Positions 7,167 through 15,203 of a stretch of 45,299 nucleotides of DNA are shown piece by piece (position 1 is the stretch's first letter; each line of letters begins with the position of its first letter). Under the pieces are notes generated by a model. The model saw nothing but the letters and a program-made list of their open reading frames with translations. It ran no database searches and was not told the origin of the DNA. The stretch comes from an uncultured Paracoccaceae bacterium. GTDB lineage: Bacteria > Pseudomonadota > Alphaproteobacteria > Rhodobacterales > Rhodobacteraceae. The stretch is from NCBI GenBank assembly GCA_947500825.1, contig CANMTR010000017.1, forward strand, positions 1 to 45,299, written 5' to 3'. The position numbers and the translations under genes were made by a program.

Positions 7167-9430
7167 TGGCCCAGACGATCAACACCGAAGTCACCCGCAC
7201 CGACGCGCGCCGGAAGGTGACCGGCACGGCAAGCTACGCCGCCGACATGATCCCCGCGGGCATGCTGCACGGGGCGATGGCCTGCTCGGCGATCGCCGTA
7301 GGGTCCGTGACCTCGATCGACACCTCCGCCGCCGAGGCGGAGCCGGGCGTCGTGGCCGTCTACACCCACGAGACCCTGCCCGACTACAAGACGGTGAAGG
7401 GCTTTTACGCCGGCGGCCCGGGCTCCTCGTCTTTCTGGCCCATGGAGGGAACGGAGATCCGTTACGCCGGCCAGCCCCTGGCCTATGTCGTGGCCGAGAG
7501 CGCCGCGGCCGCCCGGCGCGGTGCGGACCTCGTCTCGGTGGAGTACTCCGAGTCGGGTGCGGCGATCCACATGGACCCCGAGGAGAGCTTCGTCGTCGGC
7601 GCCGGCGAGGACAGCGAAGGCATGATCCTGACCAAGGGTGACCTCCAGGCGGGCCTCGACGGTGCGTCGCAGACCGTCGACATGACCTTCACCACGCCGT
7701 TCCAGCACCACAACCCGATGGAGATGTTCGCCGCCACCGCCGAATGGCGCGGCGACCGGCTGACCGTGTGGATGCCGTCGCAATCCGTCAGGACCCTGCG
7801 CGCGGGCATCGCCGGCGCCTATGGCCTGCCCGAGACGAGCGTGCGCGTGATCTCCCCCTTCGTGGGCGGCGCCTTCGGCTCGAAGGCGGGGATCACGCCC
7901 TACGCCATGCTCACCATCGCGGCGTCCAAAGCCGTGGGCGCGCCGGTGCGCCTGATCGTGACGCGGCCGCAGATGTACACGGTCGCCACCTTCCGGCCCG
8001 AGACGCAGCAGCGCTTCCGTCTGGGCGCGGACGCCGAGGGGCGCCTGACCGCCTTCGAGCACGTGGAGACGGCGCAGACGCCCCGCTTCGACGACGTGGT
8101 CAACCCGGGCACCCACATAACCCGGGCCATGTATGCCTGCCCCAACATCCGCACCGAGCAGCGCCTGTCGCGGTCCGACACCAACACGGGCGGCTTCATG
8201 CGCGCGCCCAACGAGATGCAGACCTTCTTCGGCCTCGAGTCGGCGATGGACGCGCTGGCGCTGAAGGTCGGCATGGACCCGGTGGAGTTCCGCCGCGCCA
8301 ACGACACGATGACCCACCCCACGGCCGACGTGCCCTTCTCCTCTCGCTCGCTGATGGAAAGCTACGATGCGGTCGCCCAGGGCTTCGGCTGGTCCGAGCG
8401 CGGGCGCGAGATCGGCTCCATGACCGATGGCGACTGGCTGGTGGGCTACGGCTGCGCCACCGCGACCTATCCCACCAATATCCTGGCCTCGAACGCGCGC
8501 GTGCGGATGCAAGCGACGGGCAGCGCCTACGTGGAGCTGGCGGCCCACGACGTGGGCACCGGCACCTACACGATCATGGCGCAGGTGGCCGCGGCACGGC
8601 TGGGCCTTCCGGTGGAGGCCGTGGACGTGGTCATGGGCGAGGGCGACCTGCCCGTCGCTCCGATCTCGGGCGGCTCCACCACCGCCGCCTCCGCGGGCTC
8701 GGCCGTCCATGACGGCTGCATGAAGATCGCCCGGCAGGTGGCGGAGGTCGTCTCCTCCATGGCGGAAGGCCCGCTCGCGGGCGTGGACCCGTCGCGGGTG
8801 ACGCTCGACGACGGCACGCTGCGCGGCCCCGACGGCCAGAGCCAGAGTCTGGCCGAGGCGCTGCAGATGGTCCCCGAGGGCGAGGTCGAGGTGGTGGGCA
8901 CCTTCCGCCACCCGGCGCTGACGCCGGAGTTGATCCACGCGACCTTCGCGGGAGGCTACGGCACCGCCGGGCCGGTGACGCCCGAGATGGCGATGTTCGC
9001 CTTCGGCGCCGAGATGGCAGAGGTCCGTATCCACCGCTACACCCACGAGATACGGGTGCCGCGCCTGCACGGAGCCTTCGCGGCAGGAACCTGGCTCAAC
9101 CGCAAGACCTCCCACAGCCAGCTCATGGGCGGCATGGTCTGGGGGATGGGGTCGGCGCTTCACGAGGTGACCGAGACGGATACGCCGCGTGCGCGGTTCC
9201 TCAACGCCAACATCGCGGAATACCTCATCCCGGTGAACGCGGATGTGCGCGAGGTGCGCGTCGAGATGCTGGAGGAGCGGGACGACTACGTGAACCCGCT
9301 CGGCGTGAAGGGGATCGGCGAGCTGGGCATCGTCGGCACCGCCGCGGCGATCGGCAACGCCATCCACCACGCGACCGGCAAGCGGCTGACCGCCCTGCCC
9401 TTCCGCATCTCCGACATGGTCTCCGCCTGA
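7163..9430 (+). CDS. paoC: Aldehyde oxidoreductase molybdenum-cofactor subunit (PaoC/YagR-like)
   Basis: 755 residues, close to the usual size of PaoC. This is the catalytic subunit of a molybdenum hydroxylase that oxidises aldehydes (or N-heterocycles) using water. The family motifs are SPFVGGAFGSKAG for cofactor binding (about residue 233), GGFMRAPNEMQTFF, VELAAHDVGTGTYTI, and GVKGIGELG near the C-terminus with E720 as the expected catalytic glutamate. Two ATGs in tandem at 7163 and 7166 follow GGGAGG; either could be used. There is no signal peptide, so it would be exported with the Tat-bearing small subunit. No paoD/xdhC-type cofactor-insertion chaperone follows, which is unusual. The substrate is not determined by sequence; xanthine dehydrogenase activity is less likely than aldehyde oxidation. 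Confidence 0.9.
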   Translation: MMAQTINTEVTRTDARRKVTGTASYAADMIPAGMLHGAMACSAIAVGSVTSIDTSAAEAEPGVVAVYTHETLPDYKTVKGFYAGGPGSSSFWPMEGTEIRYAGQPLAYVVAESAAAARRGADLVSVEYSESGAAIHMDPEESFVVGAGEDSEGMILTKGDLQAGLDGASQTVDMTFTTPFQHHNPMEMFAATAEWRGDRLTVWMPSQSVRTLRAGIAGAYGLPETSVRVISPFVGGAFGSKAGITPYAMLTIAASKAVGAPVRLIVTRPQMYTVATFRPETQQRFRLGADAEGRLTAFEHVETAQTPRFDDVVNPGTHITRAMYACPNIRTEQRLSRSDTNTGGFMRAPNEMQTFFGLESAMDALALKVGMDPVEFRRANDTMTHPTADVPFSSRSLMESYDAVAQGFGWSERGREIGSMTDGDWLVGYGCATATYPTNILASNARVRMQATGSAYVELAAHDVGTGTYTIMAQVAAARLGLPVEAVDVVMGEGDLPVAPISGGSTTAASAGSAVHDGCMKIARQVAEVVSSMAEGPLAGVDPSRVTLDDGTLRGPDGQSQSLAEALQMVPEGEVEVVGTFRHPALTPELIHATFAGGYGTAGPVTPEMAMFAFGAEMAEVRIHRYTHEIRVPRLHGAFAAGTWLNRKTSHSQLMGGMVWGMGSALHEVTETDTPRARFLNANIAEYLIPVNADVREVRVEMLEERDDYVNPLGVKGIGELGIVGTAAAIGNAIHHATGKRLTALPFRISDMVSA

Positions 9431-9447
9431 CGCGGACCCGACCGCGT

Positions 9448-9466
9448 CCCGGCCCTCGCGGCCGGG
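9448..9466 (+). terminator. Possible terminator hairpin after the oxidase operon
   Basis: CCCGGCC and GGCCGGG pair around a 5-nt loop, 17 bp after the paoC stop. There is no U-tract, so termination is only suggested. The rest of the 297-bp gap to the transaldolase gene (9431-9727) has no gene; it ends with AAGGAGG (9715-9721), the ribosome-binding site of the next gene. Confidence 0.4.
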
Positions 9467-9727
9467 GCGTCTTGAGGCTCCACGCCGCCGCAGGACAGCC
9501 TTTCCGATCCCCCGTCACCTTCGGATAGCCTCGTCGGCACCGGGCCCGATGTGCCGAAGCCGGTCCGGAGGATCTGGCCTCGTTTTAGCGTTTGGTCCCA
9601 ATCCCTTGCGGGATAGCCGGGAGGTCGGATGCGCAACGGGGGTTGCGGACGATCTCCTCCGGGGCCTCTTGTTCACTCCGTGGCGCGGGCGTGATATCGC
9701 AAGGCGTCAAGAGAAGGAGGACGCGGG

Positions 9728-10666
9728 ATGACGAGCAAGCTGGACCGGCTGCGCGAGATGACGGTGGTGGTCGCCGATACCGGCGACGTGGAAGCGGTGC
9801 GCCGTCTCAAGCCGCACGACTGCACGACGAACCCGTCCCTAGTGCTCAAGGCCGCCGGGTCGGACTACTTCGCCGCCACGGTGGACGACACCATCCGCGC
9901 GCGATCGGGCGAGGACCCGGCCGACATCGCCACCGCCCTGACCGTCGCGGTGGGCGCGGAGCTGACGGGCATCGTTCCCGGCCGGGTCTCCACCGAGGTC
10001 GATGCTCGCCTCAGCTTCGATACCGACGCCTCCATCGACAAGGCCAAGCGGATCGTCGCCGCCTACGAGGAGCAGGGCGTGGGCCGCGAGCGCCTGCTGA
10101 TCAAGCTCGCCTCCACCTGGGAGGGGATCCGCGCCGCCGAGCGGCTGCAGAAGGACGGGATCGACTGCAACCTGACGCTGCTGTTCTCCATGGCGCAGGC
10201 CAAGGCCTGCGCCGATGCGGGCGCGTTCCTGATCTCGCCCTTCGTGGGCCGCATCACCGACTGGCACAAGGCCGCCGAGGGGGTGAAGGACTATGCCCCC
10301 GACGACGATCCGGGCGTGAAGTCGGTGCGCCGCATCTACGAGCACTACAAGGCGAGCGGAATCGACACGGTGGTCATGGGCGCGTCCTTCCGCAACGCCG
10401 CCCAGGTCGAGGCCCTGGCGGGCTGCGACCGGCTGACGATCTCGCCCGAACTCCTGCAGGAGCTGCACGACGACACCGGCGACCTGCCCCGCCGCCTGGA
10501 GCCTGGCGCGGCGGGCGGCCGGGCCGAGCCGATCGACGAGTCCACCTTCCGGTGGGAGATGAACGAGGACGCCATGGCCACCGAGAAGCTCGCGGAGGGT
10601 ATCCGCAAGTTCCACGCCGACGCCATGAAGCTCGAAACCCTCATCGCGGAGCGCACGGGCAAGTAG
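9728..10666 (+). CDS. tal: Transaldolase (TalB-type)
   Basis: 312 residues, the normal length for class I TalB-type transaldolase, a pentose-phosphate enzyme moving a dihydroxyacetone unit between sugar phosphates in the cytoplasm. Visible are the start motif [16 protein letters not shown], the [10 protein letters not shown] motif (about residue 33), the Schiff-base lysine K126 in [33 protein letters not shown], and [18 protein letters not shown] is well placed before the ATG. It stands alone and converges on allE, with a shared hairpin terminator. Its presence next to oxidase and ureide genes has no obvious pathway logic. A housekeeping copy probably exists elsewhere. Confidence 0.95.
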   Translation: MTSKLDRLREMTVVVADTGDVEAVRRLKPHDCTTNPSLVLKAAGSDYFAATVDDTIRARSGEDPADIATALTVAVGAELTGIVPGRVSTEVDARLSFDTDASIDKAKRIVAAYEEQGVGRERLLIKLASTWEGIRAAERLQKDGIDCNLTLLFSMAQAKACADAGAFLISPFVGRITDWHKAAEGVKDYAPDDDPGVKSVRRIYEHYKASGIDTVVMGASFRNAAQVEALAGCDRLTISPELLQELHDDTGDLPRRLEPGAAGGRAEPIDESTFRWEMNEDAMATEKLAEGIRKFHADAMKLETLIAERTGK

Positions 10667-10672
10667 GTCCAG

Positions 10673-10712
10673 GCCCCGGCGCGGGACCGGTCATGCCGGC
10701 CCGCGCCGGGGC
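10673..10712. terminator. Bidirectional terminator hairpin between convergent tal and allE
   Basis: Perfect 13-bp arms, GCCCCGGCGCGGG (10673-10685) and CCCGCGCCGGGGC (10700-10712). The intervening bases contain a further CCGG/CCGG pairing. The stop codon of allE (10691-10693) lies in the apical loop and its last codons form one arm. No long U-tract on either side. Confidence 0.65.
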
Positions 10713-11518
10713 AGCGCCGCATGGCGGTTCACATCCTTGTAGAGCAGATACCGGAACGGCCCCGGCCCGCCGGCATAGCAGGCTTGCGGGCAGAAGGCGC
10801 GCAGCCACATATAGTCGCCCGCCTCCACCTCCACCCAGTCCCGGTTCAGCCGGTAGACGGCCTTGCCCTGCAGGACATAGAGGCCGTGCTCCATGACATG
10901 GGTCTCGGGGAACGGGATCACCGCGCCGGGCTGAAACGTGACGATGGTCACGTGCATGTCGTGACGCAGGTCGTCCGGGTCGACGAAGCGAGTCGTCGTC
11001 CATCGGCCCTCGGTCCCCGGCATCGGGGTGGGCGCCACGTCGTCCTCATGCCGCACGAGCGGTTGCGGCGCCACGACACCCGCCGCCGGCTCATAGGCCT
11101 TGCGGATCCAGTGCAGCTTCAACGGCCCCTGCCCCACCTGGCGCAGCCGCCACGCCACCCCCGCAGGGAGGAAGGCATAGCTTCCGGCGCAAAGCTCGTG
11201 CGCGCCGTCGAGGTCGAGGCGCCCCTCCCCATCCACCACGAACAGCACGCCCTCCGCCCCCGGGTCGGGTTCGGGCCGATCCGACCCGCCGCCCGGCCCG
11301 ACCTCCATCACGTAGTGGGAGAACGTCTCGGCGAAGCCCGACATCGGACGTGCGATCACCCAGGCCCGCGTCGCCTCCCAGTGCGGCAAGGCGCTCGCGG
11401 TGATGTCGCGCAGGGTGCCCTTGGGGATCACCGCATAGGCTTCGGTGAAGACAGCGCGGTCGGTCAGTAGTTGCTCCTGCCCCGGATGCCCGCCCGGCGC
11501 CGCATAATACCGTGTCAT
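10691..11518 (-). CDS. allE: (S)-ureidoglycine aminohydrolase
   Basis: 275 residues, a two-domain cupin. It converts (S)-ureidoglycine, made by allantoicase, into (S)-ureidoglycolate and ammonia in purine/allantoin breakdown. The N-terminus (YYAAPGGHPGQEQLLTDRA, then FTEAYAVIPKGTLRDI) is typical of AllE/UGlyAH. In the C-terminal cupin, ETHVMEHGLYVLQG gives the expected metal ligands Glu, His, His, and the PQACYAGG segment supplies the Gln ligand known from the family. I chose MTRYYAAPGG (11518) by family similarity; an in-frame ATG 15 bases upstream is the alternative. No other allantoin gene is adjacent. PuuD lies 5 kb away on the other side of the replication genes. Confidence 0.9.
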   Translation of the reverse strand: MTRYYAAPGGHPGQEQLLTDRAVFTEAYAVIPKGTLRDITASALPHWEATRAWVIARPMSGFAETFSHYVMEVGPGGGSDRPEPDPGAEGVLFVVDGEGRLDLDGAHELCAGSYAFLPAGVAWRLRQVGQGPLKLHWIRKAYEPAAGVVAPQPLVRHEDDVAPTPMPGTEGRWTTTRFVDPDDLRHDMHVTIVTFQPGAVIPFPETHVMEHGLYVLQGKAVYRLNRDWVEVEAGDYMWLRAFCPQACYAGGPGPFRYLLYKDVNRHAALPRRGPA

Positions 11519-11557
11519 TCTTAGACGTTCCATTCCGTTGCCACCCGATAGGCGCGG

Positions 11558-11770
11558 TCAGCGCACGAACCACTCGCCCGGCAGGCGCGCCGCCTCGAGA
11601 TCGAAGGTCGCGCGCCTCACCCGGTCGGCGGCCTCGACGACCACCCCGCGATCGACGTAGCCCCGCACTCCAGTGCTCGACCACCTCATTTCGTCCCGGG
11701 ACAACGGCCCCTGCCCCGGGTCTTCGTTCGCGAGGAACCGCATCAGCACATTGGTGTCGTGGGCGATCAA
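11558..11770 (-). pseudogene. VapC-type PIN toxin remnant
   Basis: From a TTG at 11770 the frame begins IAHDTNVLMRFLANEDPGQ, the first strand and catalytic aspartate of a PIN-domain ribonuclease. It then jumps to an unrelated-looking tail ending at 11558. With about 70 residues it is half the usual length, and the second and third acidic residues are not recognisable. It is a dead relic of a toxin-antitoxin module, paired with the antitoxin fragment just upstream (11846-11953). Confidence 0.6.
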
Positions 11771-11845
11771 TCCTCTGCCGCGCACATTGCCATGGGCCCG
11801 GTCCATCCCCTCCAGCGTCATCGCCGCCCGGCCCAAGCGATTCAG

Positions 11846-11953
11846 TCACCCGGCGAGATCGACGTAGCGCATCCGGTCGCCCGGACGCAGGGCCAGCACC
11901 ACGCGCACGGGAATGGTCGTCAGCCCCCGCGCGGTGATGGTCGATCCTGCCAT
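11846..11953 (-). pseudogene. AbrB/MazE-type antitoxin (VapB) N-terminal remnant
   Basis: A 35-residue reading frame starts MAGSTITARGLTTIPVRV and continues LRPGDRMRYVDLAG before a premature stop. This is the swapped-hairpin DNA-binding domain of VapB/AbrB antitoxins, whose usual form is STITSKGQTTIP...LKPGDRLRY. The C-terminal toxin-neutralising part is lost, and the gene is followed by the VapC remnant. Because both halves are broken, the module probably decayed as a unit. Confidence 0.65.
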
Positions 11954-12651
11954 CGCGTCCTTAGATGCTATCCTCTTCTGGGTATTTCGTAAGCGAGAAC
12001 CCTTGTGCGCTCAAGCGCCTCGACATGGACATCCTCGCGCGAAGTAGCCCGGACTGTCGCGTTCAGTGTTCGCTTGGGGCGGAAACTGGTTTGACCGCCA
12101 CGGTACAGGGACCGCGCCATGCGCCGCGATCCGTTCAAGGCAACCGGCATCCCCGGGACATCATGCTGCGGGCGGTTCGCTGGTCCTGACCGGTTCCCGC
12201 TCTCGTATCAGTGCCTCAGTGATCTTCCGCCGAACCAGGAACTTCGGCCCCGAGATCATCTGGCGCGCTCAAGCCCATTGGGCTTGGCGCGGCCTGACCT
12301 GGCACGTGGTCGAGGCCCCGGATCACGGAACATCAGCAGGAATCCGAACCACCAGTATGGCCCGCATTTCGACGGCACCCCGAATATCGACCGGAATTGG
12401 CGGAGGTCGAGCGCCCAGAAACGATCCGGTGGAACGTTTTCGGCAACGGACAGGCTTGATGTTCTTGGCGACTCGTCACCGGCCTCGGCCGTGCCGAGAC
12501 CGAGGAGGTAAACGCTACGGCCCCCATGAACGGTCTGGCGAACGGCGACTTGGACCTCCGGGGCGAACGAGTCTCTCGGTCTGCCGGGTGCCTCCTGCCA
12601 GATCGAGCAGTCGCCAGAGGATATGACGAAAGCTGCAATCTTCTGCTTTTT
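11954..12651. other. Non-coding or decayed stretch between TA remnant and parB region
   Basis: About 700 bp. Open frames exist on both strands, but none has recognisable domains or a convincing ribosome-binding site and protein pattern. It could be a decayed gene or plasmid spacer DNA. I assign no function. Confidence 0.4.
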
Positions 12652-12688
12652 ACGGGATAAGCATTTTTCGTGCAAAAGCTTATCCCGT
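12652..12688. repeat. Perfect 11-bp inverted repeat near parB end
   Basis: ACGGGATAAGC (12652-12662) and GCTTATCCCGT (12678-12688) flank 15 AT-rich bases, ATTTTTCGTGCAAAA. The half-site GGATAAG is shared with the four palindromes in the par region (CGGATAAGG). This may be a divided partition or replicase binding site, or a terminator for parAB, which reads toward it. Confidence 0.55.
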
Positions 12689-12717
12689 CACTCTTCGAGA
12701 TAGCCGACCTCGTCGCG

Positions 12718-12737
12718 ACCTTATCCGCGGATAAGGT
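12718..12737. promoter_or_regulatory. parS: parS-like palindrome, site 1
   Basis: ACCTTATCCGCGGATAAGGT, a perfect 20-bp palindrome extending to 22 bp with flanking G/C (12717-12738). It lies 7 bp beyond the 3' end of parB. It is one of four near-identical palindromes in 2.3 kb around parAB; ParB is the expected binder. Confidence 0.75.
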
Positions 12738-12744
12738 CCCTGCC

Positions 12745-13863
12745 CTATTCCAGCCCTTCGATCAGGGACGCGATGGCGCGCTCCAACCGGCCCCGGTCGA
12801 TCGAGGAGAAGTCCCGATCCACCGTGATCTCCAGCCGTCCCATGCCCGCCGTGCACTTCACCTGGCCGGCGCTGGAGCGGATGTGGAAGGTTGTCTTCGC
12901 CTTGGCGCCGGCACGCTTCTTGCGAGGTACCGGTTTAGGTGGCGCCATCCCGTTCTCGGCATTTTCCTCCGTCGTGACCGCCGCGCGCAGAACGCCAAGC
13001 TCGTCCGCGATCGTGCGGCCTTCCCAGCCCGAAAGGTCCCGCCGTATACGGTCCGCCAGGTCCGGCCGGTCCTTCATCTCCCTTGAAAGCGTGACGCCGA
13101 GCGCGCGGGGAATCTCGGTCGGATAGGCTAGCGCGTCCCCGATCCGATCCAGGAGCGTGGCGAAGGACCGGATATAGCTGCGCTTGGAGTACGGAGCGGA
13201 CTGGAACAGCGCGGCCACGGCTGCCTGCAGGTCGCCCGCCTCGGTCGCCGGGTCGGCAGCGTAGTTCTTCGCGGCATACGCCATCTCCGCGAAGGACAGC
13301 TCCTTGCGGATGACGTTCTCGTCCACCATCCGGCGATAGAGGCCGCCGACATCGTCGCCCTCGACCGGCATGACCAGCGCCGGGATCCGGGCCCAGGCGA
13401 CGTCTCCGGTTTCCTCCAGCAAGCTGCGGAAGGCGGTCAGGCGGCGATACCCCTGGATCAGTTCGAAACCGGTCCCGTCGGGGCGCGGCAGGACGCGGAT
13501 CGGGTTCGACAGTCCGATCTCGCGGACCGAGGTCATGAGTGCGGCCATCTCCTCGTCGGCGCCCGGGATGCGGTCGCGCACGAGCATGAAGGTGTGGACC
13601 TCGTCGAGCGGCACGTCCTGCACCACGTGGCCGGCTTCGCGAAGCGCCACGAACTCATGCGCGAGCGCGTCGTTCTCTTCCCGGATCACGTCCGCGGCAC
13701 TGCGCCGGGCGCGGAGGGCCTCGGCATTTTCGGCGATGGCGCTCGCCATGGGTCCGCGCCGACGGCCGGCCGGCGCGGGCGCATCGGGCTCCGCCGGCGC
13801 ATCGGCGGACGGGTCCGCCTCCGCCGGCAGATCGATATCGAACGTGCGGCGCTTGCGGCTCAT
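12745..13863 (-). CDS. parB: ParB/RepB-like plasmid partition protein
   Basis: 372 residues. It is the centromere-binding protein of a type Ia-like partition system, which binds parS and works with the ParA ATPase to segregate the replicon. After a low-complexity acidic/Ala-Pro N-terminus and an arginine-rich patch (GRRRGPMASAIAENAEALRARRS) come the ParB/Srx nuclease-like domain (IPGADEEMAALMTSVREIGLSNPIRV, FELIQGYRRLTAFRSL) and the RepB-type helical domain (ENVIRKELSFAEMAYAAKNYA, APYSKRSYIRSFATLLDRIGDAL). The C-terminus (about residue 310 on) is Lys/Arg-rich, then a predicted dimerisation segment. AAGGAGGT precedes the ATG, and its start overlaps the parA stop (ATGA). Confidence 0.92.
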   Translation of the reverse strand: MSRKRRTFDIDLPAEADPSADAPAEPDAPAPAGRRRGPMASAIAENAEALRARRSAADVIREENDALAHEFVALREAGHVVQDVPLDEVHTFMLVRDRIPGADEEMAALMTSVREIGLSNPIRVLPRPDGTGFELIQGYRRLTAFRSLLEETGDVAWARIPALVMPVEGDDVGGLYRRMVDENVIRKELSFAEMAYAAKNYAADPATEAGDLQAAVAALFQSAPYSKRSYIRSFATLLDRIGDALAYPTEIPRALGVTLSREMKDRPDLADRIRRDLSGWEGRTIADELGVLRAAVTTEENAENGMAPPKPVPRKKRAGAKAKTTFHIRSSAGQVKCTAGMGRLEITVDRDFSSIDRGRLERAIASLIEGLE

Positions 13864-15203
13864 CGGCGACCTCCTTCCGCTGGGACCTTATCCGCGGGTA
13901 AGGTTTCCTCGTCCAAGGCTTCCCAGTGCGGTAGCATCGTGGCCTTGAATTCGGCATAGGCCTGGTCGAAGCTCGCCCGCGCCCGGCGCCACGTCTCCCG
14001 CGTCATTTCCCGGTAATCCATCTCGTAGATAGAGCTGAGAAACCGGCCGGATTGCTCCACCGCGCGCGTCATCTCGATCGGGTGCTGCGCGAGCTTGTCG
14101 CCGAAGACCTTCCCGAACGCCTCGAACATCGCGCGATGGAGCTGGTTGTTGGGCTCGTACCGGGTGAGGAGGAACCGGACATCGGCGAACGCCTTCGGCA
14201 GGGAGACCTTATCCGCGGATAAGGTTCCCTCGAAGCCGTAGGCCAGATCTTCCAGCGCCTCGGAAAGCTGGCCGATGAAGCTCGTGGTGCTGTCGTATTC
14301 CCAGTAGCCCGGACCGGACGGGATGTAGAGCATGTCCGCGGCGAAGACGGCGTTCATGGACTGGTAGCCGATGGCCGGCGGACAGTCGAAGAAGATCAGA
14401 TCCCACTCCTCGGCTGGGAGCTGGTCGAGATACCGGCTGACCGCTGCGAAGAAGGACCATTCCGGGTTGAGGTGCCGGTACTGGGCCGAGGCGAACTCGA
14501 CGAAGGCGGCGTTGGCGCAGGAGGGGATCACGTCGATCGTGGGCCAGTTCGTGGGCTGGACGAAGTCCGACAGGCGCAGGTCGTGGATGCCCAGGTCGGT
14601 GATGCTGGACGGGATCGTGCGACGGGGCAGGGCGGTGCCGCTCATCGCCCCACGGGGGGCGGCGTTCTGCGCCTCGGTCTCGCGGACGAGGTCGCGGGCC
14701 ATGATGCCCCAGACGGTCTGCTCCTCGCTCACGTCGGTCAGGCCCATGGAATGGCTCAGCGTCGCCTGCGGGTCGAAATCCACACACAGAACCCTGTAAC
14801 CGTCGAGCGCGGCGGCGTGGGCCATGTGCAGCGCCACGGTGGACTTGCCGGCGCCACCTTTGAAATTGGCGATGGCTGTACGGAAGGCCCGCCCACGGGG
14901 GCGGTGAGGCATCAGCGATCCGGAGCGTGGCCGGATCTTGCGGCGCAGGCCGTTGATCTCTTCGAGCGTGAACCAGCGCTGCCGTCCGTCGGGCTCGACC
15001 TTACCCGCGGGTAAGGTCGGGTCGGCGGCCATCTTGCCGCGGAAGGTCGACTGATTGATCCCCAGGATCAGTTCGGCCACCTCCCACGAGGAGAACCGGC
15101 GCAAAGTCTTGACGTTCTCGGGAGAGAAGGTCTGCTGCCGGATCCAGCCCTGCATTTTCAAGGAGCGAAGTTGCAGATCCCTCAGGTCTGTGTGCGTCAG
15201 CAT
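13860..15203 (-). CDS. parA: ParA/RepA-like plasmid partition ATPase
   Basis: 447 residues. The N-terminus carries a MerR-like helix-turn-helix (SSWEVAELILGINQSTFRGK, then QRWFTLEEINGLRRKIR), which lets such ParAs repress their own operon. The ATPase domain has the deviant Walker A motif FKGGAGKST (K115, K120), VLCVDFDPQAT and DLIFFDCPPAIGYQSMNA. Three of the four parS-like palindromes lie inside this gene and encode the recurring hexapeptides LPAGKV (64-69), LSADKV and LPADKV. The start has GAGG upstream. It is first in the parAB operon and divergent from the replicase gene. Its partner is ParB (12745-13863). Confidence 0.93.
   Translation of the reverse strand: MLTHTDLRDLQLRSLKMQGWIRQQTFSPENVKTLRRFSSWEVAELILGINQSTFRGKMAADPTLPAGKVEPDGRQRWFTLEEINGLRRKIRPRSGSLMPHRPRGRAFRTAIANFKGGAGKSTVALHMAHAAALDGYRVLCVDFDPQATLSHSMGLTDVSEEQTVWGIMARDLVRETEAQNAAPRGAMSGTALPRRTIPSSITDLGIHDLRLSDFVQPTNWPTIDVIPSCANAAFVEFASAQYRHLNPEWSFFAAVSRYLDQLPAEEWDLIFFDCPPAIGYQSMNAVFAADMLYIPSGPGYWEYDSTTSFIGQLSEALEDLAYGFEGTLSADKVSLPKAFADVRFLLTRYEPNNQLHRAMFEAFGKVFGDKLAQHPIEMTRAVEQSGRFLSSIYEMDYREMTRETWRRARASFDQAYAEFKATMLPHWEALDEETLPADKVPAEGGRR
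13885..13904. promoter_or_regulatory. parS: parS-like palindrome, site 2 (inside parA 3' end)
   Basis: ACCTTATCCGCGGGTAAGGT, the same palindrome with one arm mismatch. It encodes the LPADKV hexapeptide near the end of ParA. Confidence 0.7.
14206..14225. promoter_or_regulatory. parS: parS-like palindrome, site 3 (inside parA)
   Basis: ACCTTATCCGCGGATAAGGT, identical to site 1 and perfectly palindromic. In parA it encodes LSADKV. Confidence 0.75.
14998..15017. promoter_or_regulatory. parS: parS-like palindrome, site 4 (inside parA 5' part)
   Basis: ACCTTACCCGCGGGTAAGGT, perfectly palindromic and extendable to 24 bp (14996-15019). It differs from site 1 by a compensated pair, one change in each arm, so symmetry is kept. 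It encodes LPAGKV in the N-terminal region of ParA. Confidence 0.75.

Noticed and set aside
5549-9430. Xanthine dehydrogenase XdhABC, suggested by the purine genes nearby
   Set aside because: The Tat signal on the small subunit and the four extra cysteines of the flavin subunit match periplasmic PaoABC-type aldehyde oxidoreductases. Xanthine dehydrogenases of this order are cytoplasmic and lack both.
12745-15203. RepABC-type plasmid (RepA and RepB with RepC)
   Set aside because: ParA and ParB resemble RepA/RepB, but no repC-like initiator follows. The replicase instead is the divergent DnaA-N-type gene.
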